This document shows positions 25,344-35,741 of a stretch of 64,000 nucleotides of DNA, in pieces (position 1 is the stretch's first letter; each line of letters opens with the position of its first letter). The position numbers were made by a program, and so were the translations under genes. The stretch is taken from NCBI RefSeq assembly GCF_006739205.1, contig NZ_AP019720.1, positions 1,550,001-1,614,000 of the forward strand, written 5' to 3'. Under the pieces are notes generated by a model, which did not search any database, had not been told where the DNA came from, and was given only the letters and a program-made list of their open reading frames with translations. Origin of the DNA: Streptococcus mutans. GTDB lineage: Bacteria > Bacillota > Bacilli > Lactobacillales > Streptococcaceae.

Positions 25344-26090
25344 TTAAAAAATAATTTCGACCTTATCAGATAAATTTGCCCGTATCTTTTTACTCGGTTT
25401 TTTGTCCGTAATAAAGTAATCAAAGTCATTGATAGATGCCAAAACGTAATTGGAGTGCTTAGCAAACTTATCCGCTTCTGCTAGCAGCACTTTAACTTTG
25501 GCATTCTTTAATACTAGCTTCTTTAAATACGTATCAGCCTCATCTTCAAAAGAAACTTGCCCCCCTTTAAGACCGGCAGCACCAATAATAGCCACATCAA
25601 AATGAATATCTTTCAACAATTCCGCTTCATTTAAAGCATAATAGAAACGATTTTTATGATGAAACTGACCGCCTAGCAAATGAAAGTCAACGGTTTCATG
25701 CTGAGCCAAGACCAAAGCATTATCCAAAGAATGTGAATAAACCGTAATGTCTCTATCAATAAGCTGAGCCAGCTTGAGAACAGATGTCGAAACATCAAAA
25801 AAATATAACTGACCTTCAACAATCAATTGGTAAGCTTTCTGAGCAATCTCATTTTTCTCTTTCATCAAATTATTAAGACGCTCTTCAAAAGAAAGAATCG
25901 TTTGCGATTTCTGCAAAGGTAAAATACCTCCATGTGTCCGCAAAACCTGCTTTCTCTCCGTCAAAAGAGCAAAATCACGACGAATCGTATCGCGCGAAAC
26001 AGCTAACAGATCAATAGCCTCTTTCGAAGATAGTTGTCCTTGCCTATCAAGCAATTCTAAAATTTTTTGCAATCTTTGTTCTTGATACAT
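25344..26090 (-). CDS. DeoR-family transcriptional repressor
   Basis: The 248-residue protein has the DeoR N-terminal HTH (RLQKILELLDRQGQLSSKEAIDLLAVSRDTIRRDFALLTERKQVLRTHGG, about residues 5-55) and the sugar-isomerase-like effector domain (FFDVSTSVLKLAQLI, LLGGQFHHKNRFYYAL, AIIGAAGLKGGQVSFED, EADKFAKHSN). Such proteins usually sense a phosphorylated sugar. The start at 26090 follows GAGGAAAG; an upstream in-frame start lacks a ribosome-binding site. A large dyad at 26137-26188 just upstream is a candidate autoregulatory site. Confidence 0.85.
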   Translation of the reverse strand: MYQEQRLQKILELLDRQGQLSSKEAIDLLAVSRDTIRRDFALLTERKQVLRTHGGILPLQKSQTILSFEERLNNLMKEKNEIAQKAYQLIVEGQLYFFDVSTSVLKLAQLIDRDITVYSHSLDNALVLAQHETVDFHLLGGQFHHKNRFYYALNEAELLKDIHFDVAIIGAAGLKGGQVSFEDEADTYLKKLVLKNAKVKVLLAEADKFAKHSNYVLASINDFDYFITDKKPSKKIRANLSDKVEIIF

Positions 26091-26136
26091 AACTTTCCTC
26101 TTTTCATAAATTAATAATAACATGATTTTTAAGTAA

Positions 26137-26188
26137 TTACAAGTATTCTTAAGTATTTATATATAAAAACACTTAAGAATACTTGTAA
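26137..26188. repeat. large inverted repeat upstream of deoR
   Basis: TTACAAGTATTCTTAAGT (26137-26154) and ACTTAAGAATACTTGTAA (26171-26188) are exact inverted repeats; the arms sit in AT-rich DNA around a 16-base centre and each arm has an inner TTAAG. It lies about 50 bases upstream of the deoR start codon, so it may be an operator or a transcript hairpin. Confidence 0.6.
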
Positions 26189-26280
26189 AACCTTATATTT
26201 CAATACCTTTTATAAACCCTATAATCAAAAATTTCCTTAACAAATAGAACTGCCAAGTTATTTCTTTGCTTAATATACTA

Positions 26281-26310
26281 AAAAAACCAACGTTCAGATG
26301 TTGGTTTTTT
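26281..26310. terminator. terminator after the small zinc-finger gene
   Basis: AAAAAACCAAC pairs with TTGGTTTTTT around CGTTCAGATG; it can act on the minus transcript coming from the dpn locus side. Confidence 0.75.
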
Positions 26311-26345
26311 GATTTAGATAACATTAGCAAAAGAGGAATAATTGC

Positions 26346-26528
26346 TTATGAATTTGATGACTTATGATTACTCCTACAAGTTTTACACCACGATTGATTT
26401 CTAATATTACCTTCTCCCATATTTCTATACCCAAAATCACTTAATGGCTTTTCTTCCTTACAGTGAGGACAAGGTCGAGTCGGTTCACTTCCATTGTAAT
26501 CAGTAGCATTAATTATTACGTTTGTCAT
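26346..26528 (-). CDS. small zinc-ribbon protein next to the DpnII locus
   Basis: The 60-residue protein has two CxxC pairs: CPHC (Cys20, Cys23) and CKTC (Cys48, Cys51), separated by KPLSDFGYRNMGEGNIRNQSW. The layout resembles the zinc-knuckle part of HNH-type proteins but without an HNH catalytic stretch. AGGAGA precedes the ATG. It lies 85 bases after dpnB on the same strand and ends at a terminator. Function unknown; it may be an accessory or a remnant of an HNH gene. Confidence 0.55.
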   Translation of the reverse strand: MTNVIINATDYNGSEPTRPCPHCKEEKPLSDFGYRNMGEGNIRNQSWCKTCRSNHKSSNS

Positions 26529-26613
26529 TAGTTTCTCTCCTTACATTATATTCTAAATTCTTACCAATGAAATGATCAAAATTTTAACCTACTATCAAAA
26601 GATATCAATTAGT

Positions 26614-27535
26614 TTATTCAAGATAATCATTTAAATAATCCGATTCAATCATTTTATAATTAAAAACTTTACCAATGTATTTCATGGCTTCCATTAAATG
26701 TGATTTATCACTATCCCAACCTTTACCATCTGTAATGTAAATGAACTCATGATTGGTTCTACTGAATCTATCATGTAAATCTTTAAATTCGGTTGCTGAA
26801 GCCTTGGATTTAGAGCCACTAGAATTGAAATTATTTACCTCAAATAAATATAATTTCTTCCTTACAGGATTAAATAATGACCCGTCAAAACGACGATTTT
26901 CAAAACTTTTATCCAAATCAATTCCATACCAATTTTTGATACTGCTACGGGTTGACTGCCCATGAGCTAACCAGGCCTTTTCTTTAGCAATCTTTTTTAA
27001 AGCCGTTTCCAAATAGAGTTCCCCCATATCTCCACTTCTATTTTTTCGACCATTAGAGTCCATACCAGCCTCCACTCCAACAGCATAATCATGAACTGAC
27101 TTTCTTAATCCAATTTTGAAAACCCAATCTAAACCACTGTCATGAATGAATTGAAGATAGAGATCTAGTTTACTCAAATCAATATCTTTAAAATTTAAGG
27201 TATAAACACCTGAGACATCTTGAACTTTTAAAATTCTATTTCGAATCGGTTTTTCAAATTTACTATCCCTAATCCCTAAAAGTTTAGGGACTAACAATAA
27301 TAAGTTGGGGCGTTTTTTAAAAAAATTGTCAATCTCTTGATCTGATTTTCCAATTAAATAATCCAAAGTATACAAATCTGGCTCATCATAGTTTGAAATA
27401 TTAGCTTTAACATTATCAAAATCAAACCAGTAAGAAGCAAGAAAACTCAATGATGAACGCGTCTCCATGAAAAACTCTAATTTTGCCTCTGAGGATAAAT
27501 TAAGGTAATCAAACACACTATATTTCAAGTTGTCA

Positions 27536-27552
<17 letters not shown>
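26614..27552 (-). CDS. dpnB: DpnII-type restriction endonuclease (GATC)
   Basis: The 312-residue protein follows dpnM and dpnA in the classic DpnII order. Conserved family segments are YAVGVEAGMDSNGRKNRSGDMGELYLE (about 152-178) and a nuclease-like FDGSLFNPVRKKLYLFEVNNF with Asp and Glu spaced as in PD-(D/E)xK folds. DpnII-type enzymes cut unmethylated GATC. It is slightly longer than the pneumococcal enzyme (288 residues, from memory). The start overlaps the dpnA end by 17 bases. Confidence 0.85.
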
Positions 27553-29232
<1,680 letters not shown>

Positions 29233-29397
29233 ATTACATTTTTTAGATTTACTGTAATTACTATTGATTTTATAAATTTCAATGCATCTCTCTCAATACT
29301 ACTAACTTTTTTTGTTAATTCAAATATCATGGTATAGAATCATTCATTTTAGGGAACAAAACATTACCTTTATGTTACATAATCATTTCATTTTATC

Positions 29398-29426
29398 TTG
29401 ACAATACGTAATATTCGTAATATTAT
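29398..29426 (+). promoter_or_regulatory. promoter of the DUF6287-like gene
   Basis: TTGACA (29398-29403) and TATTAT (29421-29426) are 17 bp apart. The spacer contains TATTCGTA (29412-29419), which on the minus strand reads TACGAATA. Confidence 0.6.
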
Positions 29427-29460
29427 TGTTACAGAAAAAGAAAAGGAGACTTCTATTACT

Positions 29461-30096
29461 ATGACACCTAAAAAAATCAAAATAGCTCTAACAGCTCTTA
29501 TCTCTTTGATGCTCGCCTTATTTTTATTCTTGTTTAATCACCATTCAGTAAGAGAAAACAGTCAGCAAGAAAAGTTAAAGATAAGTAAAGCAAGTTCTAA
29601 AAAATCACAAACAAGCACTTCTTCTGTTATGACAAGTAGTCGAAAAGCTACTGAACAAACAAGCCAAGCACAGACTCAAAGTCAATCACAAGCAGAACAA
29701 AGTAACCCTAATGTGATCCTCCCCATTCCGCAAGAATTAGTCGGCACCTACAAAGGTTCGAGTCCACAAGCATCTGAAATAACTTTTACCATTTCTTCAA
29801 ATGGTCAATTGCGTGCTCAAGCTAATTTTGATCCTGCTTCTGATATAAATGACGTTACCGCCACTGTTAGTGGTGTTAGAAAAGTCGGGGCAGATACCTA
29901 TATTTGGGAGTTTGTCTCTGGTAGTTCAGCTGCTCTTTTACCGGGTGTTACAGGTATAGGAGGGCTTGGAAAGATGCAGCCTGGTTTCATCCTAAAAGGG
30001 GGGCAATTAACACCTATCATGTTTACAGGTTCTGTAGATGGTGAAATTGATTATTCACATCCCAATCCCTATCCAGTATCATTAAACAAGCAGTAA
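29461..30096 (+). CDS. membrane-anchored extracellular protein (DUF6287-like)
   Basis: The 211-residue protein has a basic start, one membrane helix (about 8-26), a Ser/Thr/Gln-rich linker (about 35-80), then a compact domain starting LPIPQELVGTYKGSSPQASEITFTI and ending with MQPGFILKGGQLTPIMFTGSVDGEIDY. This fits a small beta-rich domain common in streptococcal lipoproteins and anchored proteins; I assign it to the DUF6287 type from memory. Function unknown. The ATG at 29461 was chosen over an upstream TTG, which is the -35 hexamer. Confidence 0.7.
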   Translation: MTPKKIKIALTALISLMLALFLFLFNHHSVRENSQQEKLKISKASSKKSQTSTSSVMTSSRKATEQTSQAQTQSQSQAEQSNPNVILPIPQELVGTYKGSSPQASEITFTISSNGQLRAQANFDPASDINDVTATVSGVRKVGADTYIWEFVSGSSAALLPGVTGIGGLGKMQPGFILKGGQLTPIMFTGSVDGEIDYSHPNPYPVSLNKQ

Positions 30097-30131
30097 AGGA
30101 AAAAATAACAATTTACTGGTAAGAGAAAAAT

Positions 30132-30175
30132 AAAATACTTTAATGGATTCATTGAAAAATCCATTAAAGTATTTT
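30132..30175. terminator. bidirectional terminator
   Basis: AAAATACTTTAATGGATT (30132-30149) pairs perfectly with AATCCATTAAAGTATTTT (30158-30175). It separates the convergent DUF6287-like and TcaA-like genes. Confidence 0.9.
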
Positions 30176-31876
30176 TTAGTCAACTGTATTTTTTGTACTA
30201 AGAACACTTGATTTACCATTGTCAGAAGTTATGCGATAGTCTTCATAAGAGTTATAGGAATAACTATCACTACTATTTTTCTTATTGTCACCAACATATT
30301 CAACAAGTGCAGACCAAGAGAGTTTTTGAGTAATGCTTCCTGAAGATTTGTGCTCAGAACTATAAGAATAATAGAAATCATAAACAACTGTAAATTCGAC
30401 AGCATAAGTTGTCGGACTTGTCTGTGTTACCTTAGTAACATCTACATCACTAAAGTTAATTGAATCCGCACTGCGATTTTTAGCATTGGTCGTATTAGTA
30501 TCTATAGTATTTTTTACATCTAAATAGAAATTGTTATGATTACCGCTCGTAAAAATGTCATCTAAATCATCAGGTGTTGTATGAGAAGAAGCATAGGAAT
30601 CCAATTTGTAATAGGCTTGTGTAATCAATGAATCTGCGGTATCACGGTCAAGAACTCCCTTAGCATCCAAACTAATGGTATCCCCATCATAAACGTCTTC
30701 TATCGATTGTACCTCAGATTTTAATGTTGCTTTGCCAGAAAATGATTTTTGAACGTAAATTTTTGAGGTATCTGTAACAGCAAGCTTAGTCACATTATAT
30801 TTGCCATCTTTTAACGTTCCAATTTTGCGACTGCCTACATATAAATCGCCGTCTGTTAGATTACTATTTACTTTGAAACTAAGATATTTAACATTTAAGT
30901 TAATCGTTGAATGGTTGGTAAGCTTTTCTTCTGATGAAACTTCAACCTTTTGTCCAGATATATTTCCTTTAGCAACAAAGTTATAGGTTCCAGGATATAA
31001 GCGAGATATTGTTTGACTAAAAGAATCACTGTCCGCTTTTGTGACCCTTTTATCATTAATAAATAATTCAAGTCCCTTTGTATTAATTGAAATTTTTGCT
31101 GAGGCTGGTTTGATAGCTACACGCCAATCAGGGAAAATGAGAAACTTATTGCCTACTTTTTTCATCTGACTAGCATCAGAGGTAAGCTTATCCATTGTGA
31201 CTGTTCTGGTTTCTTTAGAATTTCTATAGGTTAATTCCGATTTTTTGATTGGCTTTTCCGTATCGCTCCACACTTCAAATTCTAAAGCTTTATCAAAATT
31301 ACTATTAGCAACTTTCAAATATCTCTGTGCAACTGCTTCACGAGAAAAATACTGATTTCCATAAATATAACCGACAACAAGTGCTAACAAGCAAACCAGA
31401 CCAAGTGTGATTAGGATTTTTTTACCTTTTGTGAAAGGTGCTTTAGCTAAATTTGATGTTTTACTAACTGACTCTTTTTCAACCAATTGACTTATTTTAG
31501 CTAAATCAAAATCTTGATTTCTACCACTTATAAATTCTTCAGGGGTTGGCTGACGTCCAATAGTTTTTTCAAAAGCTTCTACCCATAATTGCTTAGGTGA
31601 TTTATCCACTTCAGTAGAAACTGGCTTATCTGTAGATTTTGTCTCCTCTTTTGAAGACTCATTATCTGGCTTTACTGCTGTAATAGAATTACCTAAAATT
31701 GCTTGCTTAATATCTGAAGATGTTTCTTGCAAATCATCTGCTTTATCAACTCCTGCAATTTTTTTAATTTCTTTTAAATCAAAGAAACCCTTCTTTCCTT
31801 CAAGAAATTCTTGCGGAGTTGGTTTGCGTCCAATAACTTTTTCAAATAATTCTGTCCATTTTTCTTTACTTGCCAT
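30176..31876 (-). CDS. TcaA-like membrane protein with duplicated N-terminal motif
   Basis: The 566-residue protein has two copies of a 30-residue cytoplasmic motif (about 6-35 and 97-126) with W-x-E-x-F-E-K-x-I-G-R-x-P-T-P-x-E-F, a membrane helix at about 153-172, and a large extracellular part with TcaA-like repeated beta domains (AQRYLKVANSNFDKALEFEVW, then repeats around LYPGTYNFVAKG and GTLKDGKYNV). TcaA relatives are linked to cell-envelope stress and glycopeptide response; the ligand here is unknown. It lies 19 bases after the polytopic gene that shares the motif, so they are one unit. Confidence 0.7.
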   Translation of the reverse strand: MASKEKWTELFEKVIGRKPTPQEFLEGKKGFFDLKEIKKIAGVDKADDLQETSSDIKQAILGNSITAVKPDNESSKEETKSTDKPVSTEVDKSPKQLWVEAFEKTIGRQPTPEEFISGRNQDFDLAKISQLVEKESVSKTSNLAKAPFTKGKKILITLGLVCLLALVVGYIYGNQYFSREAVAQRYLKVANSNFDKALEFEVWSDTEKPIKKSELTYRNSKETRTVTMDKLTSDASQMKKVGNKFLIFPDWRVAIKPASAKISINTKGLELFINDKRVTKADSDSFSQTISRLYPGTYNFVAKGNISGQKVEVSSEEKLTNHSTINLNVKYLSFKVNSNLTDGDLYVGSRKIGTLKDGKYNVTKLAVTDTSKIYVQKSFSGKATLKSEVQSIEDVYDGDTISLDAKGVLDRDTADSLITQAYYKLDSYASSHTTPDDLDDIFTSGNHNNFYLDVKNTIDTNTTNAKNRSADSINFSDVDVTKVTQTSPTTYAVEFTVVYDFYYSYSSEHKSSGSITQKLSWSALVEYVGDNKKNSSDSYSYNSYEDYRITSDNGKSSVLSTKNTVD

Positions 31877-31895
31877 AATTTCATCCTAATCAGTT

Positions 31896-32990
31896 CTAAA
31901 ATAATTTTGCTAGAGAGTCTTTGAGGCTATCTAATCCATGTAAAAGATTTGATAGCAGCGATTTATCCATAAAGAAAATAATTAAGATAAAAACAAGAAA
32001 TGATATCAACGTAACATAGAAATTATTTAAAGTTCCAATAGAAACCTTGATATTTTTTAAGAAAGCTACCAATAAAACAGCTAAACTAATAATACTTAAA
32101 ATCGTTAAATAAACACATACTGTTTGAATAGAATGAATGGCTGGAACTTCTTTGATTAAACGAGAAACAGAAGACAAACCTTCAGAAGGACTAGAAGCAA
32201 CTGTTTCAAATGAAGATGCAATTTGATAGGCATATTTACTTGAAACCACTAATTTATCTGATGTGAAAAAACTGACAACTAAAATTAGAAAATTAACGAC
32301 TGCTAACAATGGTGTATAAGCAACATATTTTCCTAACAATTCCGTCACATTCTCTTGAGATTTTGAAGCAAATTTGTTAATGAATGCTGGCAAAACAGCC
32401 AAAATGGCATAAGCAAGGAAAATAATGAGAGTCACAACAATGACTTTACTAAAACCAAAATTGGTACGAATGGCATCTTCAATCATAGAAAAAGTCTCTG
32501 GTTCTTTGAGCTTCAGACTCTCACCACTGACTGTCATATTAATAATAGAAGTAAAGATTCTATTGATATAATTGACCAGACCAGCTGCTAAAAGAACAGC
32601 AGCAAGAAAGAGTGTGATTAAACCATAAATAAATTGACTATTTGAAGACTCGGCAACAGGATGCTTCAAACCTTCTAAAAACCAACTTAAATAATTTTTC
32701 CCCTTTTCTTTTAACTGTTCTACCTGCTGCTTAGAGTTAGCAGTGTTATTTGAATGAGCAAGGGGCATTTGTTCTTTAGGATAAGCTATCGGATCAGTCT
32801 CAATTGATGAAGCTTCTTTTTCTTCTACAACTTCAGCAACCGTGTCGTTACTACTGCTTTCTTCAAAAGCTACGTCTGTAGTAGCGTCATCTTGAAATTC
32901 TCCTGTGGCTAAAGCCTCTGCAATCTCTTTAGCAGACGGCTCACGACCATTAATGGCTTCAAAATAATCCAACCAATCCTCTTTATTCAT
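31896..32990 (-). CDS. polytopic membrane protein sharing the N-terminal motif of its TcaA-like partner
   Basis: The 364-residue protein begins with the same kind of motif (WLDYFEAINGREPSAKEIAEALATGEF, about residues 6-32), then an acidic Ser-rich linker (34-95) and about six membrane helices between residues 110 and 345. It resembles DUF6574-type proteins, a guess from memory. AAGGAG precedes the ATG. Shared motif and adjacency suggest that both proteins bind the same cytoplasmic partner or each other. Confidence 0.6.
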   Translation of the reverse strand: MNKEDWLDYFEAINGREPSAKEIAEALATGEFQDDATTDVAFEESSSNDTVAEVVEEKEASSIETDPIAYPKEQMPLAHSNNTANSKQQVEQLKEKGKNYLSWFLEGLKHPVAESSNSQFIYGLITLFLAAVLLAAGLVNYINRIFTSIINMTVSGESLKLKEPETFSMIEDAIRTNFGFSKVIVVTLIIFLAYAILAVLPAFINKFASKSQENVTELLGKYVAYTPLLAVVNFLILVVSFFTSDKLVVSSKYAYQIASSFETVASSPSEGLSSVSRLIKEVPAIHSIQTVCVYLTILSIISLAVLLVAFLKNIKVSIGTLNNFYVTLISFLVFILIIFFMDKSLLSNLLHGLDSLKDSLAKLF

Positions 32991-33113
32991 TTCAATCTCC
33001 TTCTCTGAATATTAAAAATATTACAAAATAATTATAGCATGGGAAACTTACTCTGACAAGGCTATAAAAAAAGCCAACCCACTTAATGAATTGACTTATT
33101 AGTATTAATTCTA

Positions 33114-33662
33114 TTATTTTGCTTCAATAAGACCCAAATTACCATCTTCACGACGATAGAGAACATTTGTTGTATTATCATTAGCATCTGTGTAGATGAA
33201 GAAATCGTGACCTAAGAGATCCATTTGTAAACGAGCCTCTTCGATATCCATAGGTTTTAAAGTAATGTTTTTGGTTCTGACAACCTTTATAGCTGGAGCC
33301 TCTTCCATCTCTTCTGCTTCAAATTCAGCTGTAAAGACATGTGCCGCTGGTTTCTTTTCACGATGCTTCTTAGCAATTTTAGTTTTATTTTTACGAATCT
33401 GACGTTCAATCTTATCAACAACTAAATCAATAGAACCATACATATCTTGTGAAACATCCTCTGCACGAAGAGTAACGGGAGCAAGAGGAATAGTGACTTC
33501 AACTTTAGCTGTTTTCTCACGATATACTTTCAGATTGATACGTGCATCCAACTCTTGTTCAGCATTGAAATACTTTTCAATCTTCTTGAGTTTAGACTCA
33601 ACATAGTTACGGATTGCATCTGTTACCTCGATGTTTTCACCACGAATACTATATTTAATCAT
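33114..33662 (-). CDS. hpf: long-form ribosome hibernation promoting factor
   Basis: The 182-residue protein has the N-terminal S30AE domain (MIKYSIRGENIEVTDAIRNYVESKLKKIEKYF, then RINLKVYREKTAKVEVTIPL) and the C-terminal dimerisation domain (VVRTKNITLKPMDIEEARLQMDLLGHDFFIYTDA). The long form joins two 70S ribosomes into inactive 100S particles in stationary phase. It has its own promoter at 33705-33732 and a cre-like site, and lies downstream of comFC as in other streptococci. Confidence 0.95.
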   Translation of the reverse strand: MIKYSIRGENIEVTDAIRNYVESKLKKIEKYFNAEQELDARINLKVYREKTAKVEVTIPLAPVTLRAEDVSQDMYGSIDLVVDKIERQIRKNKTKIAKKHREKKPAAHVFTAEFEAEEMEEAPAIKVVRTKNITLKPMDIEEARLQMDLLGHDFFIYTDANDNTTNVLYRREDGNLGLIEAK

Positions 33663-33685
33663 AAGTTACCTCTTTTCTCGCGCTT

Positions 33686-33695
33686 AAGCGCTTTC
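33686..33695 (-). promoter_or_regulatory. cre-like site downstream of the hpf promoter
   Basis: GAAAGCGCTT on the minus strand matches the core of the catabolite-responsive element TGAAAGCGCTTTCA at ten positions. It sits between the -10 of hpf and the start codon, a position where CcpA blocks elongation or initiation. Confidence 0.5.
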
Positions 33696-33704
33696 TTCAT
33701 TATT

Positions 33705-33732
33705 ATTATATCGCTTTCATGAAAATTTGCAA
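33705..33732 (-). promoter_or_regulatory. hpf promoter
   Basis: On the minus strand TTGCAA (33732-33727) and TATAAT (33710-33705) are 16 bp apart, about 43 bases before the hpf ATG. Confidence 0.65.
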
Positions 33733-33740
33733 GTTTTTTA

Positions 33741-34406
33741 TTACCTTGCTAAAGAAAAGGATTTTATTGTTTTCACACCATTTTCACGCAATAATTGACT
33801 GGCCAATTGAATTGTCATACCCGTTGTATAGATATCATCAACTAGCATCACTTTATCAGGTAATTCTTTATGTTTCCTTAAATAAAAGTTTTGTTGAGTC
33901 TTTAGGCGTTCTTGACGTGTTTTACTTGATTGTTTTACACTACCATCTTCTTTGCCTAATAAATCATGATAAGACAATTTTGCCTCATCTAAAAAAGCTT
34001 GCACTTGATTAAAACCACGATTCTCTAAACTTGAAGAGCTGAGTGGAATGGGAACCAAAGTATAATTAGTATACTCTCTTAAGGCTTCTTTAATAGGCTT
34101 TATAAAGACCTTTCTTAAAAGATAATCCCCTTGAAATTTGTAAGCACTGAAATAATCTTTCATAGCTTGATTGTAACAAAAGAGAGCCTTGTGATGAACC
34201 TCCTTTTTGAGATTTTGCCATTTGTGGCAATCTTGACAGATATCTCCTTCTCCCTCCTTATAACAATTTAGGCAATGTTTTTCAGATATGAATTGAAATT
34301 TCGCAAAGCAAGGTGGGCAAACAAAATCTCTTGAAGTTTTCAAGAAGAAAATAGAATAGAAATAATATTTACTCTCAAAAGGCAAGTGACAAATGAGACA
34401 GTTCAT
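33741..34406 (-). CDS. comFC: competence protein ComFC (phosphoribosyltransferase-like)
   Basis: The 221-residue protein has N-terminal Cys pairs (CLIC at 3-6, CPPC, CLNC, CQDC) that form a zinc site, and a C-terminal PRTase domain with VPIPLSSSSLENRGFNQ and the PRPP-type motif VMLVDDIYTTGMT. ComFC partners the ComFA ATPase in taking transforming single-stranded DNA into the cytosol. It overlaps comFA by 4 bases (ATGA), so both are made from the competence transcript. Confidence 0.95.
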   Translation of the reverse strand: MNCLICHLPFESKYYFYSIFFLKTSRDFVCPPCFAKFQFISEKHCLNCYKEGEGDICQDCHKWQNLKKEVHHKALFCYNQAMKDYFSAYKFQGDYLLRKVFIKPIKEALREYTNYTLVPIPLSSSSLENRGFNQVQAFLDEAKLSYHDLLGKEDGSVKQSSKTRQERLKTQQNFYLRKHKELPDKVMLVDDIYTTGMTIQLASQLLRENGVKTIKSFSLAR

Positions 34407-35704
34407 GCAAAACCTCCTTTTTTGTTCATAGTCTTGATTTCCATAATGGCCTTTTTCATGGCTCTGTTCATTCCATTATGAAAGAAAAGTAATTTTCCAT
34501 CTGGTCTATCGGCAGAGCGTCCCACACGACCAGCAATCTGTACCAGAGAACTTTTGGTGAACAGATAATGGTTGCTCATCATGACAAAAACATCTACACA
34601 AGGAAAAGTGACTCCCCTCTCTAAAATCGTTGTTGAAACCAAAATTTGTGTGTTTCCTTTTCTAAAATTTTCGACTTTTTCTAAACGATCTGTTGTCAAG
34701 CTGGAAACAAAATCAATTTTCTCATTTGGAAGATAGGTTTGCAGTGATTTAGCAAAGGTTAAACCATCTTCAATATTCGGAAAAAAGATCAAAAGAGGGA
34801 ATTGAATCTGCCTTTGAATTCTTATCTGCTGTAAAAAAGAGCGCGGTAATTTACCTCTTTGTAATCTTTCAAGAGATAAATTCAACCAAATTGGCTTGGG
34901 AACAACTAAGGGATTGGCATGAAATCGTCTGGCTAAATGCAGTTTTTTTAGCTTCCCTTGCTTAACCTGTTTGTCTAATTGGTCAGTCGAAGTTGCAGTC
35001 AAAAATACTTTGACACCATCTGATTTCAGACAATGATCTACAGCATAATAGAGCATCTTATTGTCAACAAAAGGAAAGGCATCTACTTCATCAATAATTA
35101 ACAAATCAAAAGCTCGGTAAAATTTCAAAAGTTGATGCGTGGTTGCAATCACTAATGGACTGCGTTCATAAGCTTCTGACTCTCCATACAAAAGACTGAT
35201 AGGACAAGAAAAGTCACGACTTAAACGTTTATACAGTTCTATGCAGACATCAATGCGAGGACTAGCAAGTGCAACCGCACCCCCTTGATTGAGAATGCTG
35301 GCCAGAGTTTCATAAATCATCTCCGTTTTGCCTGCACCTGTTACAGCATGAATAAGCATATTTTCCTTATGGCAAACACTCTTTTTTAAACCACGGGAAA
35401 CTTCCTGCTGAAAAGGGGTTAATTGCCCTTGCCACCTTAAGACCTGACCCTTTGGAAAAGGCTTTTGCTCAAAATAATAAAGACTGTCCCTGTTAGTAAG
35501 ACGTCCAAAGACAAGACAAGCTCGACAGTAGATAGATCCATCCGGCAAAGCATTACCAAGATTGTTCTGACTGCCGCAACGATTGCAGATAAAGTAATGC
35601 GGTTTTTTTATCATAGCTGGCAAGATTTTAGCTTGCTTTTTCAAATCACTGTTCATTTGATTCTCGGTCAAGAGGCGGCCATAATAATTCTCTAAATTCT
35701 CCAT
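34403..35704 (-). CDS. comFA: competence helicase-like ATPase ComFA
   Basis: The 433-residue protein has a four-Cys zinc finger (CNRCGSQNN...YCRAC), Walker A in HAVTGAGKTEM, a DEAD-like LLIIDEVDAF and C-terminal helicase motifs TTILERGVTFP and QIAGRVGRS. It drives DNA import in transformation together with ComFC. The start at 35704 (MENLENYYGRLLTENQM) matches other ComFA N-termini; AAAGG lies 5 bases ahead, and a perfect com-box sits only 10 bases upstream, so an upstream in-frame start is unlikely. Confidence 0.95.
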   Translation of the reverse strand: MENLENYYGRLLTENQMNSDLKKQAKILPAMIKKPHYFICNRCGSQNNLGNALPDGSIYCRACLVFGRLTNRDSLYYFEQKPFPKGQVLRWQGQLTPFQQEVSRGLKKSVCHKENMLIHAVTGAGKTEMIYETLASILNQGGAVALASPRIDVCIELYKRLSRDFSCPISLLYGESEAYERSPLVIATTHQLLKFYRAFDLLIIDEVDAFPFVDNKMLYYAVDHCLKSDGVKVFLTATSTDQLDKQVKQGKLKKLHLARRFHANPLVVPKPIWLNLSLERLQRGKLPRSFLQQIRIQRQIQFPLLIFFPNIEDGLTFAKSLQTYLPNEKIDFVSSLTTDRLEKVENFRKGNTQILVSTTILERGVTFPCVDVFVMMSNHYLFTKSSLVQIAGRVGRSADRPDGKLLFFHNGMNRAMKKAIMEIKTMNKKGGFA

Positions 35705-35713
35705 CACCTTTCT

Positions 35714-35721
35714 TATTCGTA
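35714..35721 (-). promoter_or_regulatory. ComX (SigX) com-box of the comFA-comFC operon
   Basis: TACGAATA on the minus strand (35721-35714) is the exact late-competence consensus and ends 9 bases before the comFA ATG. A transcript begun from it would have a leader of only a few bases. Confidence 0.88.
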
Positions 35722-35741
35722 AACAAATAAGAAGAATTGAC

